NCBI GenBank assembly: GCA_024692925.1
Contig: JAILLX010000045.1
Coordinates: 1 to 13,487 of the forward strand
Reading direction: 5' to 3'
From: a bacterium
GTDB taxonomy: Bacteria; Pseudomonadota; Alphaproteobacteria; Rs-D84; CACZYB01
Length of the DNA: 13,487 bases
Shown here: piece by piece, positions 1-8,362 of the stretch
How positions within the stretch are numbered: position 1 is the first letter of the stretch
Layout of the letters: each line of letters begins with the position of its first letter
Translations under genes and position numbers: made by a program
The notes under the pieces: model-generated
The model's database searches: none
What the model was told of the DNA's origin: nothing
Seen by the model: only the letters and a program-made list of their open reading frames with translations

Positions 1-1142
1 ATCCACAATCAAATTTATTTTCTCATATAATCGGAAATGTTGATATTGATAACAAGGCAATGGGTGGAATAGAAAAATATATTGATGATAATAACCTTGT
101 CGATTCGAAAAAACCTATTGCTCTTTCAGTTGATATATATATACAAGATTCGATTCGTCAAAATCTTGTAAATGCAATGGAAGAATACGGTGCAAAAAGT
201 GCAGGTGGTATTGTTATTGATGTGAAAACTGGTGAAATTTTGGGAATGGTATCTCTTCCTGATTTTTACAATAGCGAGTATAAAAATGTTGTATCAAATC
301 CTCTGTATAACAACCATACGACTTTAGATGTTTATGAAGTAGGTTCTGTTATGAAAATTTTCAATACTGCACTTGCAATTGAAAATGGATATCCAAATGA
401 TAAAATATTTGATGTTTCAAAAGTTTTTATGGTCGGAAGTCATAGGGTAAAAGATTCGCATCCTAAAAAATGGCTTTTGAATATGGCAGAAGGATTTATT
501 TATTCATCAAATATTGTTATGGCAAATATTGCAAAGGATTTAGGTATTGAAAAGCAAAAAGAATTTTTAAATGAATTAAATCTTCTTACAAAAATAAATT
601 TTGAATTACCAGAGAGAGGACAACCACTTTTGCCACGTGAATGGAATGAACACGCAAATGCGACAATAGGTTATGGATATGGTTTATCTCCAACAATGCT
701 TCATGTTGTGACTGCGGTTAATGCTATTGTCAATGATGGTTTGTTTATAAATCCTACAATACTTAAACGTGATGAAAATTCTTTATTCAAGTCTTATCAG
801 GTTGTAAGTCCAGAAACTTCGGATGCAATGCGAAAATTGATGCGACTTGTTGTCACAAATGGTACAGGATATATGGCAAATCTTCATAATATATTGGTTG
901 GTGGAAAAACAGGAACATCATACAAACTTGTAAATGGAAAGTATGATACTTCAAAAACACGCACATTTTTCCTTTCTGTTTTCCCAACGGATAAACCTAA
1001 ATATACAATGCTTATTATGCTTGATGAGGCAAATAATAATGGGTGTGATACTGCGGCATGTACTACTGTTCCTGTTTCAGCAAAAATTATCGAGGATATA
1101 AGTCCAATATTGAATCTTGACCTTAAAATTTCAAAAAAATAA
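1..1142 (+). CDS. ftsI: Septal peptidoglycan transpeptidase FtsI (PBP3), 5'-truncated
   Basis: This is the D,D-transpeptidase that cross-links septal peptidoglycan; it acts in the periplasm, anchored in the inner membrane, with FtsW as its polymerase partner. The frame is open through the window edge: codons from position 3 read PQSNLFSHIIGNVDIDN, the typical FtsI lead-in to GGIEKYID. The ATG at 60 is therefore internal, and the N-terminal membrane helix and most of the pedestal domain lie outside the window. The three penicillin-binding motifs are present: SVMK (fragment residues 115-118, nucleophile Ser codon at 345), SSN (168-170) and KTGT (302-305, Lys codon at 906). The 3' end is intact, with a TAA stop. 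The gene lies 64 bp upstream of mraY; the murE and murF normally found between them are absent. Identification is firm. Confidence 0.95.
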   Translation, partial: PQSNLFSHIIGNVDIDNKAMGGIEKYIDDNNLVDSKKPIALSVDIYIQDSIRQNLVNAMEEYGAKSAGGIVIDVKTGEILGMVSLPDFYNSEYKNVVSNPLYNNHTTLDVYEVGSVMKIFNTALAIENGYPNDKIFDVSKVFMVGSHRVKDSHPKKWLLNMAEGFIYSSNIVMANIAKDLGIEKQKEFLNELNLLTKINFELPERGQPLLPREWNEHANATIGYGYGLSPTMLHVVTAVNAIVNDGLFINPTILKRDENSLFKSYQVVSPETSDAMRKLMRLVVTNGTGYMANLHNILVGGKTGTSYKLVNGKYDTSKTRTFFLSVFPTDKPKYTMLIMLDEANNNGCDTAACTTVPVSAKIIEDISPILNLDLKISKK

Positions 1143-1150
1143 AAAAATAC

Positions 1151-1200
1151 TTAATAATCAATTAAATTTGTGCTATAATACAAAAAACTAAAGAAAGAGG
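1151..1200 (+). promoter_or_regulatory. Predicted sigma70-type extended -10 promoter and RBS for the mraY operon
   Basis: TTAATA (1151-1156, 4 of 6 consensus bases) lies 17 bp from a perfect TATAAT (1174-1179), which is preceded by TG at 1171-1172 to give an extended -10. An AGAGG Shine-Dalgarno follows at 1196-1200, 6 nt before the mraY ATG. The promoter fills the gap where murE and murF usually sit, so mraY-murB can probably be transcribed independently of ftsI. I see no terminator after ftsI, so read-through is also likely. Confidence 0.65.
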
Positions 1201-1206
1201 TTTAAA

Positions 1207-2280
1207 ATGTTTTATAGTTTAAGTTCAAATTTTGATGGTATATTCAATTTATTCAGGTACATTACATTCAGAACAGGGGCATCACTTTTGACATCCCTTT
1301 TTATATATATCTTTTTTGGGCAAAGATTTATAAATTTTATAAAAACAAAATTTACACAACCAATAAGAAAGGAAGGTCCACAATCTCATCTTAAAAAACA
1401 GGGAACCCCAACTATGGGTGGTGTGCTTATCCTATTTTCAATATTAATTTCATCACTTTTATGGTGTAATTTGAGTAATGGATATGTTTGGATTGTTCTT
1501 TTCACAATGTTTTCTTTTGGAGTTATAGGTTTTATTGATGATTATTTCAAGGTGGTTCATGGAAATGCATATCGTGGACTTTCTGCAAAATTAAGGTTGA
1601 TTCTTCAGTTTACATTAAGTGGTATAATTTGTTTTGGTATCTATAGTCTTATGCCAAATGAATTTAAAATGACAATTACATTACCATTTTTTAAAAATGT
1701 TTTGTGGGATTTAGGAATACTTTATTTTATTTTTGTAGCCTTTGTGATTGTTGGAACTGCGAATGCCGTAAATCTTACTGATGGAATTGATGGGCTTGCA
1801 AGTATGACAATGACAAGTTCATTTGCCGTATTTTTGCTAGTATCATATTTAATAGGTAGGGCTGATTATTCACTTTATCTTTTCTTGCCATATGTTCCAG
1901 GTGTTGGCGAAGTGACTGTTTTAATCGGTGCAATCATTGGTTCAGTTCTTGGATTTTTATGGTTTAACGCATATCCAGCAAAAATATTTATGGGTGATGT
2001 TGGTTCACTTGCTTTGGGTTCTGCACTTGGTGTAATAAGTGTTATTACAAAGAATGAATTTTTACTCCTTATTTGTGGTGCAATTTTCGTTATGGAAGCT
2101 ATTTCTGTAATGCTTCAAATTGCATCATATAAATTCAGGGGAAGAAGACTTTTCCGTATGGCACCAATCCACCACCATTTTGAATTAAAGGGTTGGAGCG
2201 AACAAACTGTTGTTATAAGATTTTGGATTATCTCTATAATACTTGCTTTGATTGCTTTATCTTCACTTAAAATAAGATAA
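1207..2280 (+). CDS. mraY: Phospho-N-acetylmuramoyl-pentapeptide transferase MraY
   Basis: MraY transfers phospho-MurNAc-pentapeptide from UDP to undecaprenyl phosphate, making lipid I at the cytoplasmic face of the inner membrane. At 357 residues it is full length for the family and consists mainly of hydrophobic segments. Visible signatures are KKQGTPTMGG (63-72), the Asp pair of GFIDDYFK (D111, D112), NLTDGIDG (189-196), MGDVGS (262-267, with the third catalytic-site Asp at 264) and the APIHHHFE histidine cluster (319-326). The ATG is preceded by AGAGG at 6 nt. It is the first gene after the internal promoter and is followed after 14 nt by murD. Nothing is missing or unusual in the catalytic motifs. 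Confidence 0.97.
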   Translation: MFYSLSSNFDGIFNLFRYITFRTGASLLTSLFIYIFFGQRFINFIKTKFTQPIRKEGPQSHLKKQGTPTMGGVLILFSILISSLLWCNLSNGYVWIVLFTMFSFGVIGFIDDYFKVVHGNAYRGLSAKLRLILQFTLSGIICFGIYSLMPNEFKMTITLPFFKNVLWDLGILYFIFVAFVIVGTANAVNLTDGIDGLASMTMTSSFAVFLLVSYLIGRADYSLYLFLPYVPGVGEVTVLIGAIIGSVLGFLWFNAYPAKIFMGDVGSLALGSALGVISVITKNEFLLLICGAIFVMEAISVMLQIASYKFRGRRLFRMAPIHHHFELKGWSEQTVVIRFWIISIILALIALSSLKIR

Positions 2281-2294
2281 TTTCAGAGGAAAAA

Positions 2295-3713
2295 ATGATA
2301 AATAAACTATTGAATAAAACTGTTGCTATTTTGGGTTTTGGAAAAACAGGTATGGCTGTTGCACGTGAATTAAAACTTCGTGGCGTACATGTTATTGGTT
2401 GGGATGATAAGGAAAGTTTAAGACGGGAGGCTTCAAAACTTAAGGTCGTAGTTCAAGATTTAAAAACTGCGGATTTTTCAAAAATAGATCTTTTGATTAT
2501 CAGTCCAGGAATTCCGCATACTTATCCTGCACCACATCCTGTTGCAAAGTTGGCAAAGGAACATGGTGTAAGAATTGTTTCTGATATAGAACTTTTTGTT
2601 TCATCATACAAGGATGCAAACTATATTGGTATTACAGGAACAAATGGAAAATCAACAACTACTGCACTTATCTATCATATACTAAAAGAAAATGGAATTC
2701 CTTGTGCTATTGGTGGAAATTTTGGTATTCCAGTTTTTGATTTACCAATACTTGGCAGTGATGGATATTATGTTTTTGAAATGTCTAGTTATCAGATAGA
2801 ACTTTCTCCGTCAATCGATTTTGATATTTCAATTCTTTTGAATATAACTCCAGATCATCTTTCAAGACATAATGGTATGGATGGTTATGTTGCTGTTAAA
2901 AAACAAATATTTACAAGGTCATCTGGAAAGGCAGGTGTTAATATAGTTGCTGTTGATGATTCTTATACAAAGAAAATATTTACGGAACTTAATAAGGAGC
3001 AACCTAAATCAAAGAATATTCCTGTTTCTATATCAAAGAAAATTGATAATGGATATTATGTTTCATCAAATGGTATTTTAATTGATAATACAAAGGGCGA
3101 AAAAAAAGAAATCCTTGATTTAAAGGAACTTTCAAATCTTCGTGGAAAACACAATTGGCAAAATATTGTTGCTGTGTTTGCTGCTGTTAAAAAGACAGGG
3201 CTTTCAACAAGCAAAATTATTGCCTCAATCAAAAGTTTTAAAACATTGGAACACAGGGTTGAAAATGTCGGAACATTTGCTGGTGTTCAATTTATTGATG
3301 ACTCAAAGGCAACCAATGCTGAATCTGTAAAATATGCAATTGATTCTTTGACAGATATTTATTGGATTATTGGTGGCCGTCAAAAAGAGGGTGGTATCGA
3401 TATTTTAAAACCACAACTTAGTGATGGTAGGATTAAACGAGTATTTGTCATTGGTGAATGTGAAAAACAATTTTATAACGATACAAAAAATGTATTACCA
3501 TCTTATAAATGCCATAAATTACAAAAGGCAGTGTATAAAGCATTCAAACTTGCAATCAAAGATTTAAAAAAGGGAAGATCTCAAAAACCAGTTATACTTT
3601 TATCTCCGGCAACTGCATCATTTGATCAATATAAATCTTTTGAAGAGCGTGGCGATCATTTCAAATCTTTGTTTAAGGAAATAAAAGAAAAATATGCAAA
3701 AAAACTAGGCTAA
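2295..3713 (+). CDS. murD: UDP-N-acetylmuramoyl-L-alanine--D-glutamate ligase MurD
   Basis: MurD is the cytoplasmic ATP-dependent Mur ligase that adds D-glutamate to UDP-MurNAc-L-Ala. The 472-residue product has the three-domain layout. An N-terminal Rossmann-like UDP-binding domain contains GFGKTGMA (14-21). The central ATPase domain carries the P-loop GITGTNGKST (112-121), FEMSSYQ (161-167) and LNITPDHLSRH (182-192). A C-terminal domain carries HRVENVG, FIDDSKATN and IIGGRQKEGG. The order MraY-MurD-FtsW and these motifs separate it from MurC, MurE and MurF. The Shine-Dalgarno is AGAGG, 5 nt before the ATG. ftsW begins 3 nt after the stop with only a weak ribosome site, which suggests translational coupling. 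An open frame at 3142-3330 in another phase is a shadow. Confidence 0.96.
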   Translation: MINKLLNKTVAILGFGKTGMAVARELKLRGVHVIGWDDKESLRREASKLKVVVQDLKTADFSKIDLLIISPGIPHTYPAPHPVAKLAKEHGVRIVSDIELFVSSYKDANYIGITGTNGKSTTTALIYHILKENGIPCAIGGNFGIPVFDLPILGSDGYYVFEMSSYQIELSPSIDFDISILLNITPDHLSRHNGMDGYVAVKKQIFTRSSGKAGVNIVAVDDSYTKKIFTELNKEQPKSKNIPVSISKKIDNGYYVSSNGILIDNTKGEKKEILDLKELSNLRGKHNWQNIVAVFAAVKKTGLSTSKIIASIKSFKTLEHRVENVGTFAGVQFIDDSKATNAESVKYAIDSLTDIYWIIGGRQKEGGIDILKPQLSDGRIKRVFVIGECEKQFYNDTKNVLPSYKCHKLQKAVYKAFKLAIKDLKKGRSQKPVILLSPATASFDQYKSFEERGDHFKSLFKEIKEKYAKKLG

Positions 3714-3716
3714 TAT

Positions 3717-4871
3717 ATGTTTATACGACGTACCGAAAATAATTGGCTGACTAAATGGTGGCTTGGTGTAGACAAGGTCGTACTTTTTTGTGTATTTACA
3801 CTTATTGTTTTTGGTGTCCTAATTCAATTTTCAGCAAGCCCATACCAAGCTCGAAGAATGGGCCTTCATGATGAATATAATTTCATTAAAAACATAGGGG
3901 TTTATTTTTGGATTGGAATATCTTCTATGCTTGTATCATCGTTGTTTAAGTTGGAACATATTCGAAAAATTGGAATAGCTGGATTCCTAGGTTTTGTGTT
4001 TTTAGTTTTCTTAACATTTTTTTCCGCAAGGACAAAAGGTGCAACAAGATGGATAAATCTTGGCTTTATGAAAATACAGCCATCCGAATTTTTAAAACCA
4101 TTTTTTGCAATAGTTATTGCTATGATTTTGGTCAGAATAAAAGATTTCAGTAAAAAAATTAAAACAGAAAAAGTTATTGAAAAAATCAAGGATTTTAAAA
4201 GAAGGAAAAAAAATTATATATTATTTTTAATAGGTCTTTTGACAACAGTATGTGCTTTACTTCTTCTTCAACCTGATGTTGGTATGACAATTACCTTTTT
4301 TGTTATATTTTTAGCCGAAGTTTTTGTTGCCGGTATATCTTTATTTATAATAGGAGGTCTTATTATTGTAGGTATTTTAGGCTTGCTTGTTTTGTATGCA
4401 TTTTTTCCACATTTTACCCACAGAATTAATCAATTTTTAAATGATGATAATTATCAGTTGGCAAAAGCATTGGATGCGATTAAAGAATCAAATTTTTTGT
4501 TTGGTGGTCATGCTAATAATCTAAAAACTGTTGTACCGGATATTCATACTGATTTTATTTTTACTGCAGTTATTGAGGAAATAGGTCCAGTCCTTTCTTC
4601 ATTGGTAATTGTTGTATTTCTTGTCTTAATACTTCACATACTTTACAGATTAAAAATGAAAAATGATAATTTTGTAGTATTGTCAGGTATTGGAATAATA
4701 AGTTATATTGCATTCCAGATTATGTATAATCTTTCTATGTCATTGGGTATGGGACCAACAAAGGGTATGACTTTGCCATTTATTTCATATGGTGGCTCAT
4801 CATTTATTTCTTCTTGTTTTGCAATAGGAATTATTTTATCATTACTTCAAGATCAAAATTTACGGAGATAG
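3717..4871 (+). CDS. ftsW: Septal peptidoglycan glycosyltransferase FtsW (SEDS family)
   Basis: FtsW is the multi-pass inner-membrane SEDS polymerase that polymerises lipid II into septal glycan strands and works with FtsI. The 384-residue protein has many hydrophobic segments and the family motifs GATRWINLG followed by IQPSEFLKP (108-128), LLQPDVGMT (183-191), VPDIHTDFIF (273-282, with the conserved Asp at 279) and the C-terminal PFISYGGSS (354-362). The genome position between murD and murG supports FtsW over its paralogue RodA. A Lys-rich loop at about 141-166 is longer and more basic than I recall for the usual cytoplasmic loop at this point. The start is 3 nt after murD, and the murG ribosome site (GGAG) lies inside the last codons of this gene. 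Confidence 0.94.
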   Translation: MFIRRTENNWLTKWWLGVDKVVLFCVFTLIVFGVLIQFSASPYQARRMGLHDEYNFIKNIGVYFWIGISSMLVSSLFKLEHIRKIGIAGFLGFVFLVFLTFFSARTKGATRWINLGFMKIQPSEFLKPFFAIVIAMILVRIKDFSKKIKTEKVIEKIKDFKRRKKNYILFLIGLLTTVCALLLLQPDVGMTITFFVIFLAEVFVAGISLFIIGGLIIVGILGLLVLYAFFPHFTHRINQFLNDDNYQLAKALDAIKESNFLFGGHANNLKTVVPDIHTDFIFTAVIEEIGPVLSSLVIVVFLVLILHILYRLKMKNDNFVVLSGIGIISYIAFQIMYNLSMSLGMGPTKGMTLPFISYGGSSFISSCFAIGIILSLLQDQNLRR

Positions 4872-4874
4872 AAA

Positions 4875-5972
4875 ATGAAAAATAAAAGAATAGTTATTGG
4901 TGCTGGTGGAACAGGTGGACATTTATTTCCTGCTTCTTCAATAAAAAAGGCTTTGGAAAATATTGGATATAAGGTTTATCTTATTACTGACAAAAGGGGA
5001 AAAAGATTTGCTGATAAATTTGAAAATATTTCTGTTATTATCGGTGGCGGTATGAGTGGCGAAAGTTTCTTTTACAGATTAAGAAGTCTTTGCAAACTTG
5101 CCATAGGTTTTATGCAAACCTTGTATTTTATGTTAAAGATTCGTCCTGTTGCTGTTATTGGTATGGGCGGATATATTTCAGTACCAGTTGTTTTATGGGG
5201 AAAAATTCTTGGCAAAAAAACACTAGTTCATAATGCTGATTCTATTTTGGGAAATGCAAATATACTTCTTTCAAAATTTGCAGATATTACAATGGTGTCA
5301 TTTAAGGATACAAAAAAAATTCCACCACAGGCGAATGTTAAATTTACAGGTCTTCCTTTACGTGAAGATGTAAGGGCTGTTGCAAATACTCCTTTTACAT
5401 CGGTAAATGGTGGCAAGCCTATTACAATTGTTATTATGGGCGGTTCCCAAGGTGCAAAAATTTTTGGTGATATAGTTTCAAAGGCAATTTCTTTGTTCGA
5501 TAAAAAAGAAAAGGATAGATTTTTTGTTTATCAACAGGTCGTTGCCGAAGATGTTTCAAAAATTCAAAAGTTTTACAAAAAAATTGGTGTAAAGGCTGAA
5601 ATAAAACCATTTTTTAATAATCCAGCCGAACTTTTAGCAAAATCTAATATTTTTATAGGTCGTTCTGGTGCCTCTACGGTGTTAGAGGTCGGAACTGTTG
5701 GCAGACCATCTATTTTTATTCCTATTATGCATAAGGATAGACAACAATTTATAAATGCAGAGCAAATAACCTCGGTTGGTGGTGGCGAAATTATTCCACA
5801 ACCGGAGTTTTCTGCCAAAACTTTGCATAAAGTCCTAGAAAAAATGGTAAAAAATGAAAAATTACTTGAAAATATGGCAAAAAAAGCTAAAATCTTCCAA
5901 GTTAAAAATGATGCAGCTAAAAATATTGCAAAATTGGCTGATGATTTAATAAAAAATAAAAAAGGTTTTTAA
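4875..5972 (+). CDS. murG: UDP-GlcNAc:lipid I N-acetylglucosaminyltransferase MurG
   Basis: MurG adds GlcNAc to lipid I, forming lipid II, as a peripheral GT-B enzyme on the inner face of the cytoplasmic membrane. The 365-residue length is normal. The N-terminal domain has the glycine loop GAGGTGGHLFPA (9-20) and GMGGYISVP (96-104). The C-terminal nucleotide-binding domain has IMGGSQGAK (187-195), the G-loop FIGRSGAST (260-268) and IPIMHKDRQQFINAEQ (282-297). The usual HEQN or HESD segment reads HNAD here (119-122), an atypical replacement of the conserved Glu. ATG follows a GGAG located at 4864-4867, inside ftsW. The gene ends one nucleotide before the murC start codon. Confidence 0.95.
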   Translation: MKNKRIVIGAGGTGGHLFPASSIKKALENIGYKVYLITDKRGKRFADKFENISVIIGGGMSGESFFYRLRSLCKLAIGFMQTLYFMLKIRPVAVIGMGGYISVPVVLWGKILGKKTLVHNADSILGNANILLSKFADITMVSFKDTKKIPPQANVKFTGLPLREDVRAVANTPFTSVNGGKPITIVIMGGSQGAKIFGDIVSKAISLFDKKEKDRFFVYQQVVAEDVSKIQKFYKKIGVKAEIKPFFNNPAELLAKSNIFIGRSGASTVLEVGTVGRPSIFIPIMHKDRQQFINAEQITSVGGGEIIPQPEFSAKTLHKVLEKMVKNEKLLENMAKKAKIFQVKNDAAKNIAKLADDLIKNKKGF

Positions 5973-5973
5973 A

Positions 5974-7377
5974 TTGTTAAATATAGACTTAAAAGAACTT
6001 CCAAAATCAAAAGTTTTTCACTTTATTGGTATTGATGGTATTGGAATGAGTTCTATTGCCGAAGTTCTTTTTAAAACAGGTTTTGGTGTTCAAGGTTCTA
6101 ATGAAGTTGAAGGTGAAAATATGCTTGCCCTTAAAAATATGGGTGCAAGGGTTTTTGTCGGACACAGACCTGAAAATATTGATGGTGCAGATTATATTGT
6201 GTTTTCATCTGCTGTACCTGAAACAAATGTTGAAATAGTTGAAGCAAAAAAACGTGGTCTTCCACTTATTGAGCGTGCAGAAATGCTCCAATATGTATTT
6301 ACTCTTAAAAAATCAATTGCTGTTTCCGGCACACATGGAAAAACAACAACTACATCATTTGTTGGAACAATGCTTGATGTTGCAGGTCTTGATGCAACAA
6401 TTATTGATGGCGGTATTATGAACCGTTATAATTCTAATGCAAAAGTAGGTAAGGGTGATTTTATTGTTGCGGAAGCATGTGAAGCATTTGGAAATATAAA
6501 GCATTACACAACTGATATTGCAATTATTACAAATATTGATGCTGAGCATATGGAATTTTATAAAACTTTTGATAATCTTAAAAATTATTTCAGAAATTTT
6601 ATCGAAAGGATTCCGTCAAATGGTTTGCTTGTTGCATGTGCTGATCATCCGGTTGCGTTGGAGTTGGCATTGGAGGCAAAAGGTAAAAAAACAGTTATGA
6701 CTTATGCAATTGATAATGATGCTGATGTTATGGCTGAAAATATTTCATTTGATACAAATGGTGCTCATTTTGATGTAAAGTTTTCTGATGGAAATATTAT
6801 TAAGGATATTTTATTACCACTTTTTGGAAGACATAATGTTCTTAATTCTCTTGCGTCAATTGCTGTTGCAAAATTTTTAGGCATTTCTGATGCTAAAATC
6901 AAAGAAGCCGTTTCTGAATTTACCGGAACACAACATCGTTTTACAAGGGTTGCTAATGTAAACGGAATTACAATTTTTGATGATTATGGTCATCATCCAA
7001 AGGAAATTGAAACAACTCTTGCTATGGCTAAAAGTATTGCTGGTAATGGAAAAATTTTTGCAATTTTCCAACCTCATAGATATTCAAGATTGACCGATTT
7101 ATTTAATGATTTCTTAAAATGTTTTAAGGACGCAGACTATGTCATTTGTATGCCAGTTTATGCAGCCGGAGAATCTTCGGAAAATGCAAAAACTCATAAT
7201 GATTTTTATGATGCAATGCAAAAACTTGGTGAGAAAAAATCCTTTAAAATCAATAACTTTGATGAAATTAAAGAGATTGTATTGTCTTTTGCCAAATCTG
7301 GTGATATAATTGTATCACTTGGTGCTGGGGATATAAAGCATATGATTTATACACTTCCAGATTTACTAACAAAATAG
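5974..7377 (+). CDS. murC: UDP-N-acetylmuramate--L-alanine ligase MurC, TTG start
   Basis: MurC is the cytoplasmic ATP-dependent ligase that adds L-alanine to UDP-MurNAc, the first step of stem-peptide synthesis. The 467-residue product shows the UDP-binding loop FIGIDGIGMSS (17-27), the P-loop VSGTHGKTTTTS (117-128), TNIDAEHMEFY (186-196), HRFTR, FDDYGHHPKEI, FQPHRYSRL and a terminal SLGAGDI. The start must be the TTG at 5974. The next in-frame ATG falls inside the nucleotide loop, and AAGG lies 8 nt upstream of the TTG. Two conserved sites deviate: the usual GIGGIGMS reads GIDGIGMS, and the usual EADESDGSF reads EACEAFGNI (167-175) with both Glu retained. It follows murG after 1 nt and precedes murB by 10 nt. 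Confidence 0.95.
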   Translation: MLNIDLKELPKSKVFHFIGIDGIGMSSIAEVLFKTGFGVQGSNEVEGENMLALKNMGARVFVGHRPENIDGADYIVFSSAVPETNVEIVEAKKRGLPLIERAEMLQYVFTLKKSIAVSGTHGKTTTTSFVGTMLDVAGLDATIIDGGIMNRYNSNAKVGKGDFIVAEACEAFGNIKHYTTDIAIITNIDAEHMEFYKTFDNLKNYFRNFIERIPSNGLLVACADHPVALELALEAKGKKTVMTYAIDNDADVMAENISFDTNGAHFDVKFSDGNIIKDILLPLFGRHNVLNSLASIAVAKFLGISDAKIKEAVSEFTGTQHRFTRVANVNGITIFDDYGHHPKEIETTLAMAKSIAGNGKIFAIFQPHRYSRLTDLFNDFLKCFKDADYVICMPVYAAGESSENAKTHNDFYDAMQKLGEKKSFKINNFDEIKEIVLSFAKSGDIIVSLGAGDIKHMIYTLPDLLTK

Positions 7378-7387
7378 AAAGCTTATT

Positions 7388-8299
7388 ATGAAAGATTTAC
7401 CAAAAGTAAAAGGCGAATTACTTGAAGATTATGAACTTGCTAATATAACAAGGTTTAAAACCGGCGGTGTTGCCGAAGTTTATTTTTCTCCACGTGATGT
7501 TGATGATTTATCAATGTTTTTGAAAAAGGCACCAAAGGATATGCCTATTCATGTTATTGGTTTTGGCTCTAATGTCCTTATACGTGATGGTGTGTTTAAT
7601 GGTATAATAATAAGAGTTCAGAATGATAATTTTTCAAAAATTGAAAAAATTGATGATACAACATTAAGATGTGGTGCTTTTACCTCAAGCATTGCTATTT
7701 CAAAATATTGTGCTGAAAATAATATTTCTGGGATGGAGTTTTTATTCGGAATTCCGGGAACAATTGGTGGTGCAATTTTAAGTAATGCTGGTTGTTTTAA
7801 TGGTGAAATGAAAGATATTGTTGTATCTATTGATGCAGTACATAAGGTTGATGGTCAAAAAAGGACTTTCCTACTTTCTGAATGTGGTTTTTCATATCGT
7901 AAATGTTCTATTCCATCGGATTGGATTTTTACATCAGTTGTAATTCGTGGATCTCAGGGTAAAAAGGATGAAATCCTTGCAAAGATGGAAGAAATTAAAA
8001 CAAAGAAAGATTCTGCACAACCAACATACACAAAAACATCTGGTTCAACATTTAAAAACCCAAGTTCTGCACAACCTGCATGGAAACTTATAAAGGAAGC
8101 CGGTTGCCAAGGGATGAAATTGGGTGGTGCAGTTGTTTCTCCAATACATGCAAATTTCATTGTGAACGAGGATAATGCAACCTCTGCTGATATTGAGGAT
8201 TTAGCGGAAAAGGTAAGGTTGATGGTTTACGAAAAATTTGGTATTATGCTTGAATATGAAATAAAAATTATTGGTTCTCGCAAACTTGAAAATCCATAA
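7388..8299 (+). CDS. murB: UDP-N-acetylenolpyruvoylglucosamine reductase MurB
   Basis: MurB is the cytoplasmic FAD enzyme that reduces UDP-GlcNAc-enolpyruvate to UDP-MurNAc with NADPH, supplying the MurC substrate. The 303-residue length and sequence fit the shorter type II MurB. Visible motifs are TRFKTGG (21-27), the FAD-binding GFGSNVLIRDG (58-68), GIPGTIGGAILSNAGC (121-136), the substrate Arg in FSYRK (R171), the proton-donor Ser in SGSTFKNP (S220), GGAVVSPIHANFI (246-258) and a C-terminal LEYEIKIIG (Glu 289). No clear Shine-Dalgarno precedes the ATG, so translation probably couples to murC 10 nt upstream. It is the last gene of the cluster; ddl, ftsQ, ftsA and ftsZ do not follow, and a terminator starts 17 nt after the stop. 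Confidence 0.95.
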   Translation: MKDLPKVKGELLEDYELANITRFKTGGVAEVYFSPRDVDDLSMFLKKAPKDMPIHVIGFGSNVLIRDGVFNGIIIRVQNDNFSKIEKIDDTTLRCGAFTSSIAISKYCAENNISGMEFLFGIPGTIGGAILSNAGCFNGEMKDIVVSIDAVHKVDGQKRTFLLSECGFSYRKCSIPSDWIFTSVVIRGSQGKKDEILAKMEEIKTKKDSAQPTYTKTSGSTFKNPSSAQPAWKLIKEAGCQGMKLGGAVVSPIHANFIVNEDNATSADIEDLAEKVRLMVYEKFGIMLEYEIKIIGSRKLENP

Positions 8300-8315
8300 A
8301 TTATAGTAATGAATC

Positions 8316-8352
8316 AAAAAAAGACCAGCACTAACACTGGTCCTTTTTTTTT
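8316..8352. terminator. Bidirectional intrinsic terminator between convergent murB and the lipoprotein gene
   Basis: GACCAG (8323-8328) pairs perfectly with CTGGTC (8337-8342) around an 8-nt loop. A T9 run (8344-8352) follows on the + strand and an A7 run (8316-8322) precedes it, so the minus strand also ends in a U-tract. It lies between the murB stop at 8299 and the - strand stop at 8363, so it can serve both genes. Confidence 0.88.
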
Positions 8353-8362
8353 ATTCCAACAA

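Noticed and set aside
60..62. ATG at 60 as the start of ftsI
   Set aside because: The frame is open to the window edge and encodes typical FtsI residues upstream of it, so the gene begins outside the window.
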